64,000 bases of DNA, taken from NCBI RefSeq assembly GCF_004761875.1, contig NZ_SJEY01000001.1:620001-684000 (forward strand). The letters run 5' to 3'. A program made the position numbers and the translations under genes. The DNA comes from Roseovarius aestuariivivens (GTDB taxonomy: Bacteria; Pseudomonadota; Alphaproteobacteria; Rhodobacterales; Rhodobacteraceae). Each line of letters opens with the position of its first letter. Within the stretch, counting starts at the first letter, position 1. The notes beneath the pieces are model-generated. The model searched no databases and was not told the origin of the DNA. It saw only the letters and a program-made list of their open reading frames with translations. This document shows positions 33,882 through 43,514 of the stretch, one piece after another.

Positions 33882-34771
33882 TCCGGGGTGTGGCCGATCT
33901 TTTCGTGAAGGAAGACGAGGATGAGGTCCGCGATCCGCCCGGCGCTGTCGGGGTCGAGATGGACGTGGTGATCGCCATCGATCTCGCGCGTCTGGTAGTC
34001 GGGTATCAGCTGGGCCGCGCGGGCGATGGCCGTGTCGGCCCAGGGTGCCTCGGCCCGGATGCCGTCCGTGGCCCAGATGTTGAGAACCGGCATGGTGAGC
34101 GCCTTGAGAAGCGCCTCGATCTGGGACTGGCTGAACTTGACTGCGGAGCTTGCGAAAAGACGGCGGTCGGCGCGCAGCCTGAAGCCGTCCGCGTCTTCGC
34201 GGAGCGCGCGGCGGGCGAGCGCGCGGGCGGTGGCGGCGCTGTTGCGCCGTCCGGTGCGGCGGGTCACGTAGTCTTCCGGCGACGTGTAGCGGCGCGGGGA
34301 TTTGCCCGCCTGTTTGCGCGTGTCCTCGATAAAGCCGCGCAGGGTATCGACCACCGCCTCGGGGGGTGTGGGCACCGGGACGAGGCTGTCGAGGGCGACG
34401 AGCGCGCGAACCCGGTGCGGCTGGGCGGCGGCGAACAGCGTGCCGATATTGGCGCCGCGCGAATGGCCCAGAAGCACGCAGCTGTCCCAGCCCAGTGCGT
34501 CGAGGATGCCCGCGATCTGGGGCAGGTCGTCCCAGAGATTGTAGCTGGCGTCGGGCGAGCGATGGGCGCTGCGGCCCTGGCCCGACAGATCGAGCGCCAC
34601 GGTGCGGCAGCCGGTCAGATGCGGCGCGAGGGCGGCGAAGCTGCCCGCGTGGTCGAGCCAGCCATGGAGCGCCAGCACCGGCAGGCCGTCCACTGGCCCC
34701 CAGGCCAGGCCGGCATAGCGCAGGCCGTCGATGGTGACGTGGATCTCTTGCGGCTGGGGCGTGTCGGTCAT
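33878..34771 (-). CDS. Alpha/beta-fold hydrolase
   Basis: 297 residues. Core motifs: VLALHGWLDHAGSF (oxyanion HG), VALDLSGQGRSAH, the nucleophile elbow LLGHSRGANIG, and a late DGDHHVHLDPD supplying the catalytic His. No signal peptide. Members of this group are esterases, haloalkane dehalogenases or MhpC-like C-C hydrolases; the specificity cannot be told. The gene stops 33 bases before the TPP riboswitch on the same strand. Confidence 0.88.
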   Translation of the reverse strand: MTDTPQPQEIHVTIDGLRYAGLAWGPVDGLPVLALHGWLDHAGSFAALAPHLTGCRTVALDLSGQGRSAHRSPDASYNLWDDLPQIAGILDALGWDSCVLLGHSRGANIGTLFAAAQPHRVRALVALDSLVPVPTPPEAVVDTLRGFIEDTRKQAGKSPRRYTSPEDYVTRRTGRRNSAATARALARRALREDADGFRLRADRRLFASSAVKFSQSQIEALLKALTMPVLNIWATDGIRAEAPWADTAIARAAQLIPDYQTREIDGDHHVHLDPDSAGRIADLILVFLHEKIGHTPD

Positions 34772-34906
34772 GTGCAGGCTCCGGTGCGGTCGGGCGTGCT
34801 ATAGCCGGGCCGGGGCCCGGCGTCGATCACGAAGCCGTTGGGCGGGGGTCGTATTTCGCAGGGCAGGGTCTAGATTTGCCAGCATGTTCGATGCGGAGAA
34901 AACGCG

Positions 34907-35911
34907 ATGACCGAGGCCCACCGTTTCACCAGACGACAGGCGGGGCTTTGCCTTGGCGGGGCCGCCTTGGCCGCGCCGGGGATGGTGCGCGCGATGGATG
35001 CGGTGCTGGACGAGATCCGCGCCTTCCTGTCCGAGACCGACCAATTGCATTCGATCCAGATCCGGCGCGGCGACGAGGTGATCCTGGCCGAGGCCCCGAG
35101 GGGGCCGGGGCTGAACCGGCTGGCCAATATCAAGTCCTGTTCCAAGAGCCTTGTCGCCTTGATGCTGGGCGTCGCAATCGACCGCGGCGAGATCGCGGGC
35201 GTGGCGGCACGGCTGGGCGATGTGGCGCCCGGGCTGATCCCGGCGGACGCCACCGAGGGTGTGGGCGGGGTCACGATGGAGGATCTCGTGACGCTGCGCG
35301 CCGGGCTGGAGCGGACCTCGGGCGGCAATTACGGGGCGTGGATCGCCTCGGCCAACTGGATCGCCGACGCGCTGCGCCGCCCGATGGTGGCCGAGCCGGG
35401 GGGACGGATGCTTTATTCCACGGGCAGTACGCATGTGCTGGGCGCGGCGCTGACCGAGGCCACGGGTGAGACGCTGCTGGGGCAGATGCGTGCGCGGCTC
35501 GGGCAGCCGATGGGCATCGAGATCCCGCCCTGGACGCGCGATCCGCAGGGCTATTACCTTGGCGGCAACCAGATGGCGCTGCGCCCGCGGGACATGCTGA
35601 AACTGGCGGTGCTGCTGCGCGATGAAGGCGCCTATGACGGACGGCAGGTGATCCCGCGCGACTGGATGCGCGCATCGCTCGAAGCGCGGGCGCGTTCGCC
35701 TTTTTCCGGGATGTCCTACGGGTATGGCTGGTTTCTGACTCGGTCGGGCTATGCGCTGGCGCGGGGGTATGGCGGGCAGGTGATCGCGGCGCATCGCGCG
35801 CGCGGCCTCGCGGTGGCGATCACGTCGGATCCCACGCGCCCGGCCCGCTCTGCGGGATATTTCGGGCAGATTATGCGCCTGCTCGACGGGCCGGTGCGCG
35901 ACCTCGGCTAA
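34907..35911 (+). CDS. Serine hydrolase of the beta-lactamase/class C fold, Tat-like signal
   Basis: 334 residues. The N-terminus FTRRQAGLCLGGAALAAP looks like a twin-arginine signal. The serine-lysine pair is S77-C-S-K80 (KSCSKSLVALMLG), followed by DLVTLRAGLE and a tyrosine motif LYSTGSTHVLGAAL. C-terminal GMSYGYGWFLTRS and GGQVIAAH correspond to the late HxG-like part (GYGGQV). It is periplasmic and probably an esterase or peptidase rather than an antibiotic beta-lactamase. It has no operon partner; the next gene is convergent. Confidence 0.86.
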   Translation: MTEAHRFTRRQAGLCLGGAALAAPGMVRAMDAVLDEIRAFLSETDQLHSIQIRRGDEVILAEAPRGPGLNRLANIKSCSKSLVALMLGVAIDRGEIAGVAARLGDVAPGLIPADATEGVGGVTMEDLVTLRAGLERTSGGNYGAWIASANWIADALRRPMVAEPGGRMLYSTGSTHVLGAALTEATGETLLGQMRARLGQPMGIEIPPWTRDPQGYYLGGNQMALRPRDMLKLAVLLRDEGAYDGRQVIPRDWMRASLEARARSPFSGMSYGYGWFLTRSGYALARGYGGQVIAAHRARGLAVAITSDPTRPARSAGYFGQIMRLLDGPVRDLG

Positions 35912-35947
35912 AGTCCGGGGTCACGCACGCATCCGCGCGGCGCTGTG

Positions 35948-38215
35948 TCAGTCCATGCCGCGCACGTCGATCGGCGCGTCGGGCGAGGGCGCCACGATCC
36001 GCTGTATGAGGAAGACCGCCACCGCCGCGCCGATGCCGATGAGGTCGGTCACGATCCCGCCTTCGATCATGAAGAGCGCCGCCACGATGAGACCGGCGCG
36101 CAGGAACCATGCGGTGCGCCCGCCCAGGAACCAGCCCTGAACGCCGGCGCTGAGCATGAAGACGCCGAAGATGGCCGTCGCGCCCGCGCGCAGCACCTCG
36201 AACACGCCGCCATCCATCAAGAGCGCGCTGTTGTAGAAGAACATGAAGGGCACGATGAAGGCCGCGATGCCGATCTTGAAGGAGGCAACCGAGGTCGACA
36301 TCGGATTCGCCCCCGAGATTCCCGCCGCAGCATAGGACGCAAGTGCCACAGGTGGCGTGATGGCGGAGACCACGGCGAAATAGAAGACGAAGAAATGCGC
36401 CGTCAGTTGCGGGATGCCGATCTCGATCAGGCCGGGCGCGACCACCGAAGCGGCCACCGCGTAGGCCGCCGTGGTGGGCATGCCCATGCCCAGAAGTATC
36501 GCGATACACATGGCGAAAAGCAGCGCCAGAAGCTGGCTGAGGCCGGCGAGGTTCAGGAGCAGCGCCGAGAAGCGTGCGCCGACGCCGGTGAGGCTGATGA
36601 CGCCGACGATGATGCCCGCCGCCGCGCAGACCGCGATGATCTGGATCGACATGAGCCCCGCGAGTTCCAGCGCCTTGAGAATGGCGCGCGGTCCCATGCG
36701 CACCGGCGTGAGCCAGCTGACCACGGCGGCGGAGACGGTGGCGAGCGTGCCCGCGCGGATCACCGAATAGCCCATGAAGAGCGCCGCGATCAGGATGACG
36801 ATCGGCACGAAGAGATAGACGCGCTTGACCATCTCCTTGAGCTTGGGAAGCTCGTCCTCGCGCATCCCGCGCATGCCCAGTTTCGCGGCCTCGAAATCGA
36901 CCATGAAATAGATCGAGACGAAGTAGAGCACCGCCGGGATGATCGCGGCGAAGGCGATCTCGGTATAGGGGATGCCGGTGATCTCGGCCATGATGAAGGC
37001 GCCCGCGCCCATGATCGGCGGCATGATTTGCCCGCCGGTCGACGCGGCGGCCTCGATCGCGCCGGCGGTCTGGCTTTTGTAGCCGACCTTTTTCATCAGC
37101 GGGATGGTGAGCGAGCCGGTCGCCACAACGTTGCCGGCGCTCGTGCCGTTGATCATGCCCATGAGACCCGAGGCGAAGATCGCCACCTTGGCCGGGCCGC
37201 CGCGCGCGCGCCCGGCGGCGGCGAAAGCGAAGTTGACGAAGTAATCGCCCACCTTCGAGGCCTGCAGGAAGGCCGCGAAGATGATGAAGAGGATGATATA
37301 GGTCGAGCTTACCGCCGTGGTCGGGCCAAGGATGCCCGCGTCAGAATAGACATGGCCGAAGAAGCGCTGCCACGTATAGGCGCTTTGCACCGCCAGCACA
37401 CCGGGCAGAAGATGCGCGGTGAAGGTATAGACGAGGAAAACCGCGGCGATGATCACCAGCGCGAGGCCCGCCACCCGGCGGGTCAGTTCCAGGATGAGCG
37501 CGGTGCCCGCCGTGGCGGCGAAGGCCACGCCGATCGGCACGAAGGAGGTGCCGACGGAGTTGCGCGCGGCGGTGGAATAGATCGGAATGAGGTAGAGCGC
37601 CACAAGAACGCCGCAGAGCGCCATCACCACGTCGGAGGAGGCCATGGCGCCGGGGCCGCGCCGCTCGAACCAGCTTAGAACGATGGCGCCAAAGGTGGCG
37701 ATCAGCAGCGGCGTGCCAAACCACCAAAGTTCCTGCGCGTAGATTTCGGTGCCCGGGAAAGCGGGCCATGTGACGAGTCCGCCCATCTCGGGCAACTCGC
37801 CGCCATTGAGGCGCAGCATGAATTGCAGCACCGTCCAGAAGGCCACGGCGACCGGCACGAGGAGCACGTAGCCCGCCAGCGTCAGGCCGCGGGTTTCGCG
37901 CACGTCCGTGTCACTGTCGACGCGGTGCGCGGAGAACATCAGGAAGCCGAGCACGAGCGCGCCGGCGATGTGCACGATGCGAAAATTCCAGGTTTCCAGA
38001 GGGAATTGCGGCAGGAACGGCAGTTCGATGCCGGTGTATTCGGACAGGGAGACGCCGTTGAGCGCGGCCATGTGGAAGCCCGCGTAGAGAATGGCGAAGA
38101 CGGCGGCGAACTGGGCCATCAGGCCGGAAAACTGCCGCCGGTTTGGTTCTACCGGTTCCTGGTCCACGCCGTCTGCGAGGACGGCTTCCGTGATCTCAGT
38201 TTTCTCGTCTGACAC
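35948..38215 (-). CDS. TAXI-type TRAP transporter fused permease (second system)
   Basis: 755-residue fused DctQM membrane protein. A polar head with acidic residues is followed by the DctQ-like helices, then DctM blocks: RARGGPAKVAIFASGLMGMINGTSAGNVVATGSLTIP, STGGQIMPPIMGAGAFIMAE, ILLGMGMPTTAAYAVAAS and ITPPVALASYAAAGISG. Unlike the first system it lacks a DUF3394 tail and is 165 residues shorter. Its binding protein is encoded just upstream (38312-39307). Confidence 0.94.
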   Translation of the reverse strand: MSDEKTEITEAVLADGVDQEPVEPNRRQFSGLMAQFAAVFAILYAGFHMAALNGVSLSEYTGIELPFLPQFPLETWNFRIVHIAGALVLGFLMFSAHRVDSDTDVRETRGLTLAGYVLLVPVAVAFWTVLQFMLRLNGGELPEMGGLVTWPAFPGTEIYAQELWWFGTPLLIATFGAIVLSWFERRGPGAMASSDVVMALCGVLVALYLIPIYSTAARNSVGTSFVPIGVAFAATAGTALILELTRRVAGLALVIIAAVFLVYTFTAHLLPGVLAVQSAYTWQRFFGHVYSDAGILGPTTAVSSTYIILFIIFAAFLQASKVGDYFVNFAFAAAGRARGGPAKVAIFASGLMGMINGTSAGNVVATGSLTIPLMKKVGYKSQTAGAIEAAASTGGQIMPPIMGAGAFIMAEITGIPYTEIAFAAIIPAVLYFVSIYFMVDFEAAKLGMRGMREDELPKLKEMVKRVYLFVPIVILIAALFMGYSVIRAGTLATVSAAVVSWLTPVRMGPRAILKALELAGLMSIQIIAVCAAAGIIVGVISLTGVGARFSALLLNLAGLSQLLALLFAMCIAILLGMGMPTTAAYAVAASVVAPGLIEIGIPQLTAHFFVFYFAVVSAITPPVALASYAAAGISGANPMSTSVASFKIGIAAFIVPFMFFYNSALLMDGGVFEVLRAGATAIFGVFMLSAGVQGWFLGGRTAWFLRAGLIVAALFMIEGGIVTDLIGIGAAVAVFLIQRIVAPSPDAPIDVRGMD

Positions 38216-38260
38216 GTCGTATCTCCCCCGGGATGCCGGCGCGTCGGCGCCGATGTAGCT

Positions 38261-38288
38261 GCGCCGCGCCCCGTCAAGGGCGCGGCGC
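38261..38288 (-). other. Intra-operon hairpin between the second TAXI binding protein and permease
   Basis: Perfect 11-bp stem (GCGCCGCGCCC with GGGCGCGGCGC, six-base loop) without a T-run, 24-51 bases after the binding-protein stop. It probably protects the upstream message so that more binding protein than permease is made. Confidence 0.6.
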
Positions 38289-38311
38289 GAGTCGTGTACA
38301 TGTATAGACGA

Positions 38312-39307
38312 TTACATCGCCGAGTGGATCATGTCGTCGGGAATATCGGCTCCGGCGTTTTCCTTGAACCACTCTGCGGCACCGGGGTGCCACATCATGA
38401 CTTTGTTCTTGTCCCAGTTCTCGGGCAGGGTGGACCGGGCGGCGCGGTGGATGTTCACCATGCGCTCGTTATCCGACATCACCACGTCCACGACCGCCTT
38501 GACGAAGCTGGCGGGCAGTTCGCAATTGGCGATGGCGAAGTTCCACATCGACACCGAGCGCGCGGGCGCTTCGAGCGTGGTGTAGGTGTCTGCCGCGATC
38601 TCGAACTCGGCCACTGGGAACGCGTCGAGGATCTTGGCCTGCTCTTCTTCGGTGAACTCGATGATGTTCACGTCGGTCTGCACCTCAAGCTGGCTGACCG
38701 CCGGAACCGGCACGCCGGCTGCGAAGGCGATCACGTCAAGAAGGCCGTCCTGCAACTGGCCGCCGAGGTCGCCCCAGCCGCCGTTGCGGCGCTCGAAGTC
38801 GACGCCGAGCGTTTCCATCATGCGCGGGAAATACGTGTCCGAGGTCGACCCCGCCGGGCCGAAGCCGATGCGTGCGCCCGCCGGAATTTCCGCGATCGAG
38901 GTGATGCCGGACGAGGACAGCGCCGTGACGCTGAACGGGGTCTGGTACATCGGGAACATAGCGCAGGCATTGGTCATCTGCAGGCCGGGCGCGATCGGGT
39001 TGGTGCCCTCGAGCGATTCTGCCGCCGGGCCCATCGTGGTCATGCCGAACTGAGCTTCGCCGGTATGCACCAGCGCCATGTTCTGCATCGGGCCGCCGGT
39101 GACTTCGCCGCCGCCGGTCAGGCCCAGCTCTTCGGCGACAAGGTTGGCCCAGCCGGAGCCGTAGGCGAAGTAGGTGCCGCCCTGCGAGGCGGTGCCCACG
39201 GTGAAGCTTTCGGGCCAGCCGGTGCGATCCTCGTGCCCCCCGGCGAAGGCCGCGCCTGCGGTGAGGGTCGCGCCGAGTGCCACGGCTTTCAGAAGTGTCT
39301 TGGTCAT
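38312..39307 (-). CDS. TAXI-family TRAP transporter solute-binding protein (second system)
   Basis: 331 residues, signal peptide MTKTLLKAVALGATLTAGAA then FAGG. TAXI signature SFTVGTASQGGTYFAYGSGWANLVAEEL, then GEVTGGPMQNMALVHTGEAQFGMTTM and ARIGFGPAGSTSDTYFP. Start ATG 39307 has GGGAGAG upstream; a longer frame from 39529 lacks a site. The ligand is not known; the sequence differs clearly from the first TAXI protein, so the two systems probably import different solutes. Confidence 0.93.
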   Translation of the reverse strand: MTKTLLKAVALGATLTAGAAFAGGHEDRTGWPESFTVGTASQGGTYFAYGSGWANLVAEELGLTGGGEVTGGPMQNMALVHTGEAQFGMTTMGPAAESLEGTNPIAPGLQMTNACAMFPMYQTPFSVTALSSSGITSIAEIPAGARIGFGPAGSTSDTYFPRMMETLGVDFERRNGGWGDLGGQLQDGLLDVIAFAAGVPVPAVSQLEVQTDVNIIEFTEEEQAKILDAFPVAEFEIAADTYTTLEAPARSVSMWNFAIANCELPASFVKAVVDVVMSDNERMVNIHRAARSTLPENWDKNKVMMWHPGAAEWFKENAGADIPDDMIHSAM

Positions 39308-39549
39308 GGTCTCTCCCTTATGTTTTCGACCGTCGCGGCTACGGCCCGCCCCCGGGAAAGTAAACCCTGCAGCAAACCGAACAGGACCCGTGAAACCACG
39401 GATCCCGCCGCGCGTAATCGAAAGTGTACTCGTTTGGAAATAAGGCAACAAATAATCCGCAGGTGCAAGCAGGAAGCAGGAACCGGTGTCGCGGCGGGAG
39501 TGCACGCGGCATATCGAATCTGCTATCATGGCAGTGGGAGGACCCTGTC

Positions 39550-39855
39550 ATGAACCACGAATTGACCCGAAAGCGCCGGCTGCTTCTGGTGACCTACAAG
39601 CGTTATCTGGAGGCCGACCTGGGCTGGAGCCGCGCCAGCAGCGCCGCGCGCGCCTGGTTTCCCGACGAAAGCCGGCCCTATCGCGGCACGATGGGCAGCC
39701 CGCGGTCGCCGCTGCGGCGGATCTATGAGAAACGGCAGCGCGCGCTGCTGCAACTGGCCGCGGCGCGGGCGAAATTCCGCGAGGCCAAGGCGCAGATGGA
39801 GGCCCGGCGCACCATGATCCTGTGCCTGCCTGCCCCGCGCGACGGCAGCGCATGA
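39550..39855 (+). CDS. Small basic protein of unknown function
   Basis: 101 residues, strongly basic and rich in Arg, Ala and Leu. Two helical segments are likely: residues 5-30 (KRRLLLVTYKRYLEADLGWS) and 60-90 (RQRALLQLAAARAKFREAKA, coiled-coil-like). GGGAGGA precedes ATG 39550. The stop overlaps the cytochrome start by four bases. I do not recognise the family; it may be a cytoplasmic helical protein that binds nucleic acid (inference from charge). Confidence 0.7.
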   Translation: MNHELTRKRRLLLVTYKRYLEADLGWSRASSAARAWFPDESRPYRGTMGSPRSPLRRIYEKRQRALLQLAAARAKFREAKAQMEARRTMILCLPAPRDGSA

Positions 39856-40313
39856 GCGTTGCCGCGCCCTGGACCCGGCGCGCAGGCAGGCTGGGCCTTC
39901 TTCCGCTCGCCTTTGCGGTGTCGGGGTGTCTTGCAACGCCCGAGCCGGACGTGTCGCGCGCGGCCGGAGCCGCGCTTTTCGCGGAGCATTGCGCGGCCTG
40001 TCATGGCGCGGATGGCCATGGCGGCGGACCGGTCGCGGCGGGGTTGGCCACCGCCCCGGCGGACCTGACGAAGATCGCCCAGCGGCGAGGGGGCGTCTGG
40101 CCGATGCTGGAGGTCATGTCGATCCTCGACGGCTATGCCATGGCGCGCAGGCCGCGCGCGGACATGCCCGTGATCGATGCGCTGACCGAGGGGCCGACGG
40201 TGGCGTTCGACAGCGGAAACGGCGTGGAACGCCCCACGCCCGCTCGCCTTGTCGCGCTGGCGGAGTATCTTGAAAGCCTGCAATCGCCGAGGCCCGTACG
40301 CTACGTGCCCTGA
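39852..40313 (+). CDS. Cytochrome c family lipoprotein
   Basis: 153 residues. The signal ends in the lipobox AVSGC (Cys about residue 26), so the protein should be lipid-anchored. The heme site CAACHG follows at about residue 48, with a late Met in VMSILDG or ADMPVIDA as possible axial ligand. It resembles class I cytochrome c of the Cytochrom_C/CccA type. ATG 39852 is coupled to the upstream gene (ATGA). The electron partner is not evident from neighbours. Confidence 0.85.
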   Translation: MSVAAPWTRRAGRLGLLPLAFAVSGCLATPEPDVSRAAGAALFAEHCAACHGADGHGGGPVAAGLATAPADLTKIAQRRGGVWPMLEVMSILDGYAMARRPRADMPVIDALTEGPTVAFDSGNGVERPTPARLVALAEYLESLQSPRPVRYVP

Positions 40314-40411
40314 GACCGCGCCGGGCGGTTTGACCTGCCCGGGATACGGTAGCGGATCAAAAAAACCTTGATGAATCAGATCGTTCCGGTGTCTTGTGAC
40401 AGCGGTTCCGC

Positions 40412-41977
40412 ATGTTCCGAGTGCTTCGCCGTTTCAGGACCACCCGCGGACATGGCGCGCGCGCCATGATCGCGACCGATTTTGAGGGGCAGGACGTGCG
40501 TGAGATCGTCGTCGAAATGGCACAGGATATCGGACAGGCAGGCGTGGTCCCGGCACGCCCGTTTGCGCCCGCACTTGCCCTGAGCGTTGCAATGGCGTTT
40601 CCGGTGAGTGCGACCGCGCAGGACCGCGATCCGATGCTCTTTCACGACTCCCATGGTCTGAAGGTCCGCGGGCATCTTCAGGTCGGCTTGAACGCGGTGA
40701 GCGAAGATAATCTCTTTTGGGATCTGGCCGCCACGACCGCGCCCGCGAGCAGGTTCGACCCCGACACGGACTGGCTGGAAGGCTACATAAAGCCCGGTCT
40801 CAGCTTCGAGTGGCAGACTGGGCAGGGCGCGGTGGTTTACGGAAAGCTTTCTGCCGTGGCGTCCTATACCTGGGGCAGGGACGCGTTCGACACGGGCGAT
40901 AACGGGGCGATGACGCTTGAAGAGGCGTATTTCGCCGTACGAGGTGATCTGGGCGACGGCCTCTCATACGACCTGTCGCTTGGGCCGCGCGAACTGACGC
41001 TGGGCACCGGCATGCTGATCGCCAACGGGGCCACCAGCGGGTTCGAGCGCGGCGCGCTGAAATTCGGGCCGCGCAAGGCGTGGGAGGTGGCCGCGATCGG
41101 GCGGATATCCTCGCAGAGCGTCACGGGGACGGCCTTTTACCTCGATCCGAACGAGTTGCCATCCACGGACGGACAGAATGCACTCGCAGGTGTCGATCTG
41201 CGGTATGACGACCCTCGCGGCGGCTATCTGGGCGCGACCTATGTCGATGTCGTCAACTCCAATTCGCCCTATCCGCAGGCGGCGCGGGGCGGGATCGGCC
41301 CGCCCACCGTGACGCCCGGGGCGCGGCAGGACACCAGGACGCTGGGCCTTTACGCGAAAACGCCCCCGTTCGCGGGGGCGCTGGAGAACTGGGTCTTCAC
41401 CGGTGATGTCGCCTATCAGTGGAACGACCGGATCGACCTGGAGGCATGGGCCGGGCGCGTGACCGCCGGGTATACCTTCGCCCGACTGCCGTGGTCGCCG
41501 AACCTGACCATGGGGTACCAGACATTTTCCGGGGACGATCCGAACACGACCACGCTGGAGAGGTTCGATCCGCTTTACTATCAGGGCAGCCCGAGCGCCT
41601 GGGCGACGGGGTCGAAGTCGGCCTCGACCTTCATCAATTCCAACGTGAACGCGCTGACGCTGGCGCTGCGCGTGCAGCCCACGCGGCAGGACACCTGGAC
41701 GCTGCGCTATGCGCATATCCGGGCGAATGAATTGAACAGCCCCGTACAATTCGGCCAGGCGACCCGTGTCGATGTGAACGGGAATGTCGTGGCCGGTGTG
41801 ACCACGGCCCATCTCGCCGACGATCTGTTCGTCGAATACAGCCGCATCATCAATCGCAATACGTTCCTGACCGCCGGTCTGTCGGTGTCCTTTCCCGGAC
41901 AGGCGATCGACACGGTCATCGGCCGGAGCGCAGACCCTTGGACAGGAGGATTCATCAATGTCGTCGTCAACTTCTAG
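40412..41977 (+). CDS. Outer-membrane beta-barrel, alginate-export-like porin
   Basis: Up to 521 residues. A signal segment lies at about residues 48-70 (FAPALALSVAMAFPVSATAQ), so the true start is probably later than 40412 (candidates: ATG 40466, ATG 40517); no strong ribosome site decides. The mature part has the alginate_exp-like start GLKVRGHLQVGLNAVSEDNLFWD and many aromatic-flanked beta strands, ending in a terminal Phe (INVVVNF). It probably forms a channel for a specific uncharged or acidic solute. The 3' end overlaps the serine hydrolase by 20 bases. Confidence 0.8.
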   Translation: MFRVLRRFRTTRGHGARAMIATDFEGQDVREIVVEMAQDIGQAGVVPARPFAPALALSVAMAFPVSATAQDRDPMLFHDSHGLKVRGHLQVGLNAVSEDNLFWDLAATTAPASRFDPDTDWLEGYIKPGLSFEWQTGQGAVVYGKLSAVASYTWGRDAFDTGDNGAMTLEEAYFAVRGDLGDGLSYDLSLGPRELTLGTGMLIANGATSGFERGALKFGPRKAWEVAAIGRISSQSVTGTAFYLDPNELPSTDGQNALAGVDLRYDDPRGGYLGATYVDVVNSNSPYPQAARGGIGPPTVTPGARQDTRTLGLYAKTPPFAGALENWVFTGDVAYQWNDRIDLEAWAGRVTAGYTFARLPWSPNLTMGYQTFSGDDPNTTTLERFDPLYYQGSPSAWATGSKSASTFINSNVNALTLALRVQPTRQDTWTLRYAHIRANELNSPVQFGQATRVDVNGNVVAGVTTAHLADDLFVEYSRIINRNTFLTAGLSVSFPGQAIDTVIGRSADPWTGGFINVVVNF

Positions 41978-43301
41978 CCTTGTCGCGCTGGCCGCCGGCG
42001 TTGCTTTGACCCTGGGCCTGCCGACCGGCGCGCAGGCACAATCCACGCCCTTGTCGGCGCAGGAGTCCGACTCGCGCGTGATGGGCTGGATGCAGGGGTT
42101 TCCGCCGCCCGAAGACAAGATGATCACCCAGCCCGACAGCGTCTATTTCAGCTTTCCAAGGCTGCGCTGGTCGGTCTGTCACCTGCGGGAATTCCTGCCG
42201 ACCGAGGAGATCAGCCGCGGCCTTGGCGCGCCGGTGCCCTTGAGCTATCCGTCACCGTCCGACTTTGCCGACCTGCGCGCCGAGATCGACGCGGTCACCT
42301 TCACGCCGCAGAAGAGCGACGCGGAGATGACTTGGAAAGAGTCGCTCTATGCCAACTACACCGACGGCATGCTGATCCTGCACAAGGGTGAGGTCGTCTA
42401 TGAGCGGTATTTCGGCTGTCTTGAGGAAGACGGCAAGCACGCGATCATGTCGATGACCAAGTCCGTCACCGGCCTTCTGGCCGAGATCCTGGTGGTTGAG
42501 GGCGCGCTGGACGACACGGCGCTTGTGCGCGACATCATTCCCGAGATCGGCGATAGCGCCTTTGCGACGGCGACCGTCCGGCAGGTCATGGATATGACCA
42601 CGGGTGTCAAATACTCTGAGGATTATTCGGACCCGAACGCCGATATCTGGCTTTATTCGCGCGCCGCCAGCCCGCTGCCAAAGCCCGAAGGCTACGACGG
42701 CCCGGATGGCTACTGGGAATACCTGCAACAGGTCGCTCCAGACGGCAATCACGGCGATGAGTTCCACTACAAGACCATCAATTCCGACATGCTGGGCTGG
42801 ATCATCAGCCGGGTCACGGGCAAGGCGGTGACCGAGCTGGCCTCGGAGCGGCTCTGGCGCCGGATGGGGGCCGAGCAGGACGCCTATCAGACGGTCGACG
42901 GCAAGGGAGTGCCGTTCGCGGGTGGCGGGATTACCGCAGGCCTGCGCGATCTTGGGCGGCTGGGGCAGGCGATGCTGAACGAGGGCGTGCTGAACGGCCA
43001 GCGCCTGTTCCCGGCGGAGGTCGTGGCGAAGATCCGCGCGGGCGGGGACCGTGACAAGTTCGGCGACGGCTTTCCGACCTTCGGCGCCGGCAGCTATACC
43101 AGCCAGTGGTGGGTTCTGCACAACGATCACGGGGCCTATGCGGCGCGCGGCGTGCACGGGCAGACGATCTATGTCGATCCGACGGCCCAGATGGTGCTGG
43201 TGCGGCTGGCCTCTTTCCCGCGCGCGCAGAACGGGTTCATCGACCCCACGTCGTTGCCCGCCTATCAGGCTGTCGCGGACTTTCTGATGACGCGGGAATG
43301 A
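41958..43301 (+). CDS. Periplasmic serine hydrolase, NylB/beta-lactamase-like
   Basis: 447 residues with a signal peptide (cleavage after GAQAQ, residue 28). The class C/NylB serine-lysine pair is S165-M-T-K168 in IMSMTKSVTGLL; the tyrosine/asparagine region is FHYKTINSDMLGWI; the late block is ARGVHGQTIYV. 6-aminohexanoate-dimer hydrolase is the nearest known type, so hydrolysis of linear amides or esters is plausible. The start lies within the barrel gene, so the two are co-translated; the pair may take up and cleave the same compound. Confidence 0.88.
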   Translation: MSSSTSSLVALAAGVALTLGLPTGAQAQSTPLSAQESDSRVMGWMQGFPPPEDKMITQPDSVYFSFPRLRWSVCHLREFLPTEEISRGLGAPVPLSYPSPSDFADLRAEIDAVTFTPQKSDAEMTWKESLYANYTDGMLILHKGEVVYERYFGCLEEDGKHAIMSMTKSVTGLLAEILVVEGALDDTALVRDIIPEIGDSAFATATVRQVMDMTTGVKYSEDYSDPNADIWLYSRAASPLPKPEGYDGPDGYWEYLQQVAPDGNHGDEFHYKTINSDMLGWIISRVTGKAVTELASERLWRRMGAEQDAYQTVDGKGVPFAGGGITAGLRDLGRLGQAMLNEGVLNGQRLFPAEVVAKIRAGGDRDKFGDGFPTFGAGSYTSQWWVLHNDHGAYAARGVHGQTIYVDPTAQMVLVRLASFPRAQNGFIDPTSLPAYQAVADFLMTRE

Positions 43302-43514
43302 CATGAGGCGCGCGTGACCGGCGCGCCCGCCGAGGTCTGAAAATAGACGTCAACGCGCGGGCGCGCGCGCTTTGCGGCGGCGTCGTCTTGCCCGCATCGC
43401 GGGAAACGCGCGCTGTCGAAACTCGTTGTCAGAAAGGCCGGAACGCGGCACCATGGCGGCCAAGCATTATATCCGACGTCATTTCGCCCGTGTCTTCATT
43501 CAGGAGGTTTTGCG

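Noticed and set aside
34907..35911. Antibiotic beta-lactamase
   Set aside because: The SxxK pair is present, but the general sequence fits esterase/peptidase-type serine hydrolases and no KTG motif was seen.
35945..37678. 577-codon plus-strand frame opposite the second TAXI permease
   Set aside because: Highly charged, repetitive (Asp/Arg/His) antisense product; the minus-strand permease has clear TRAP motifs.
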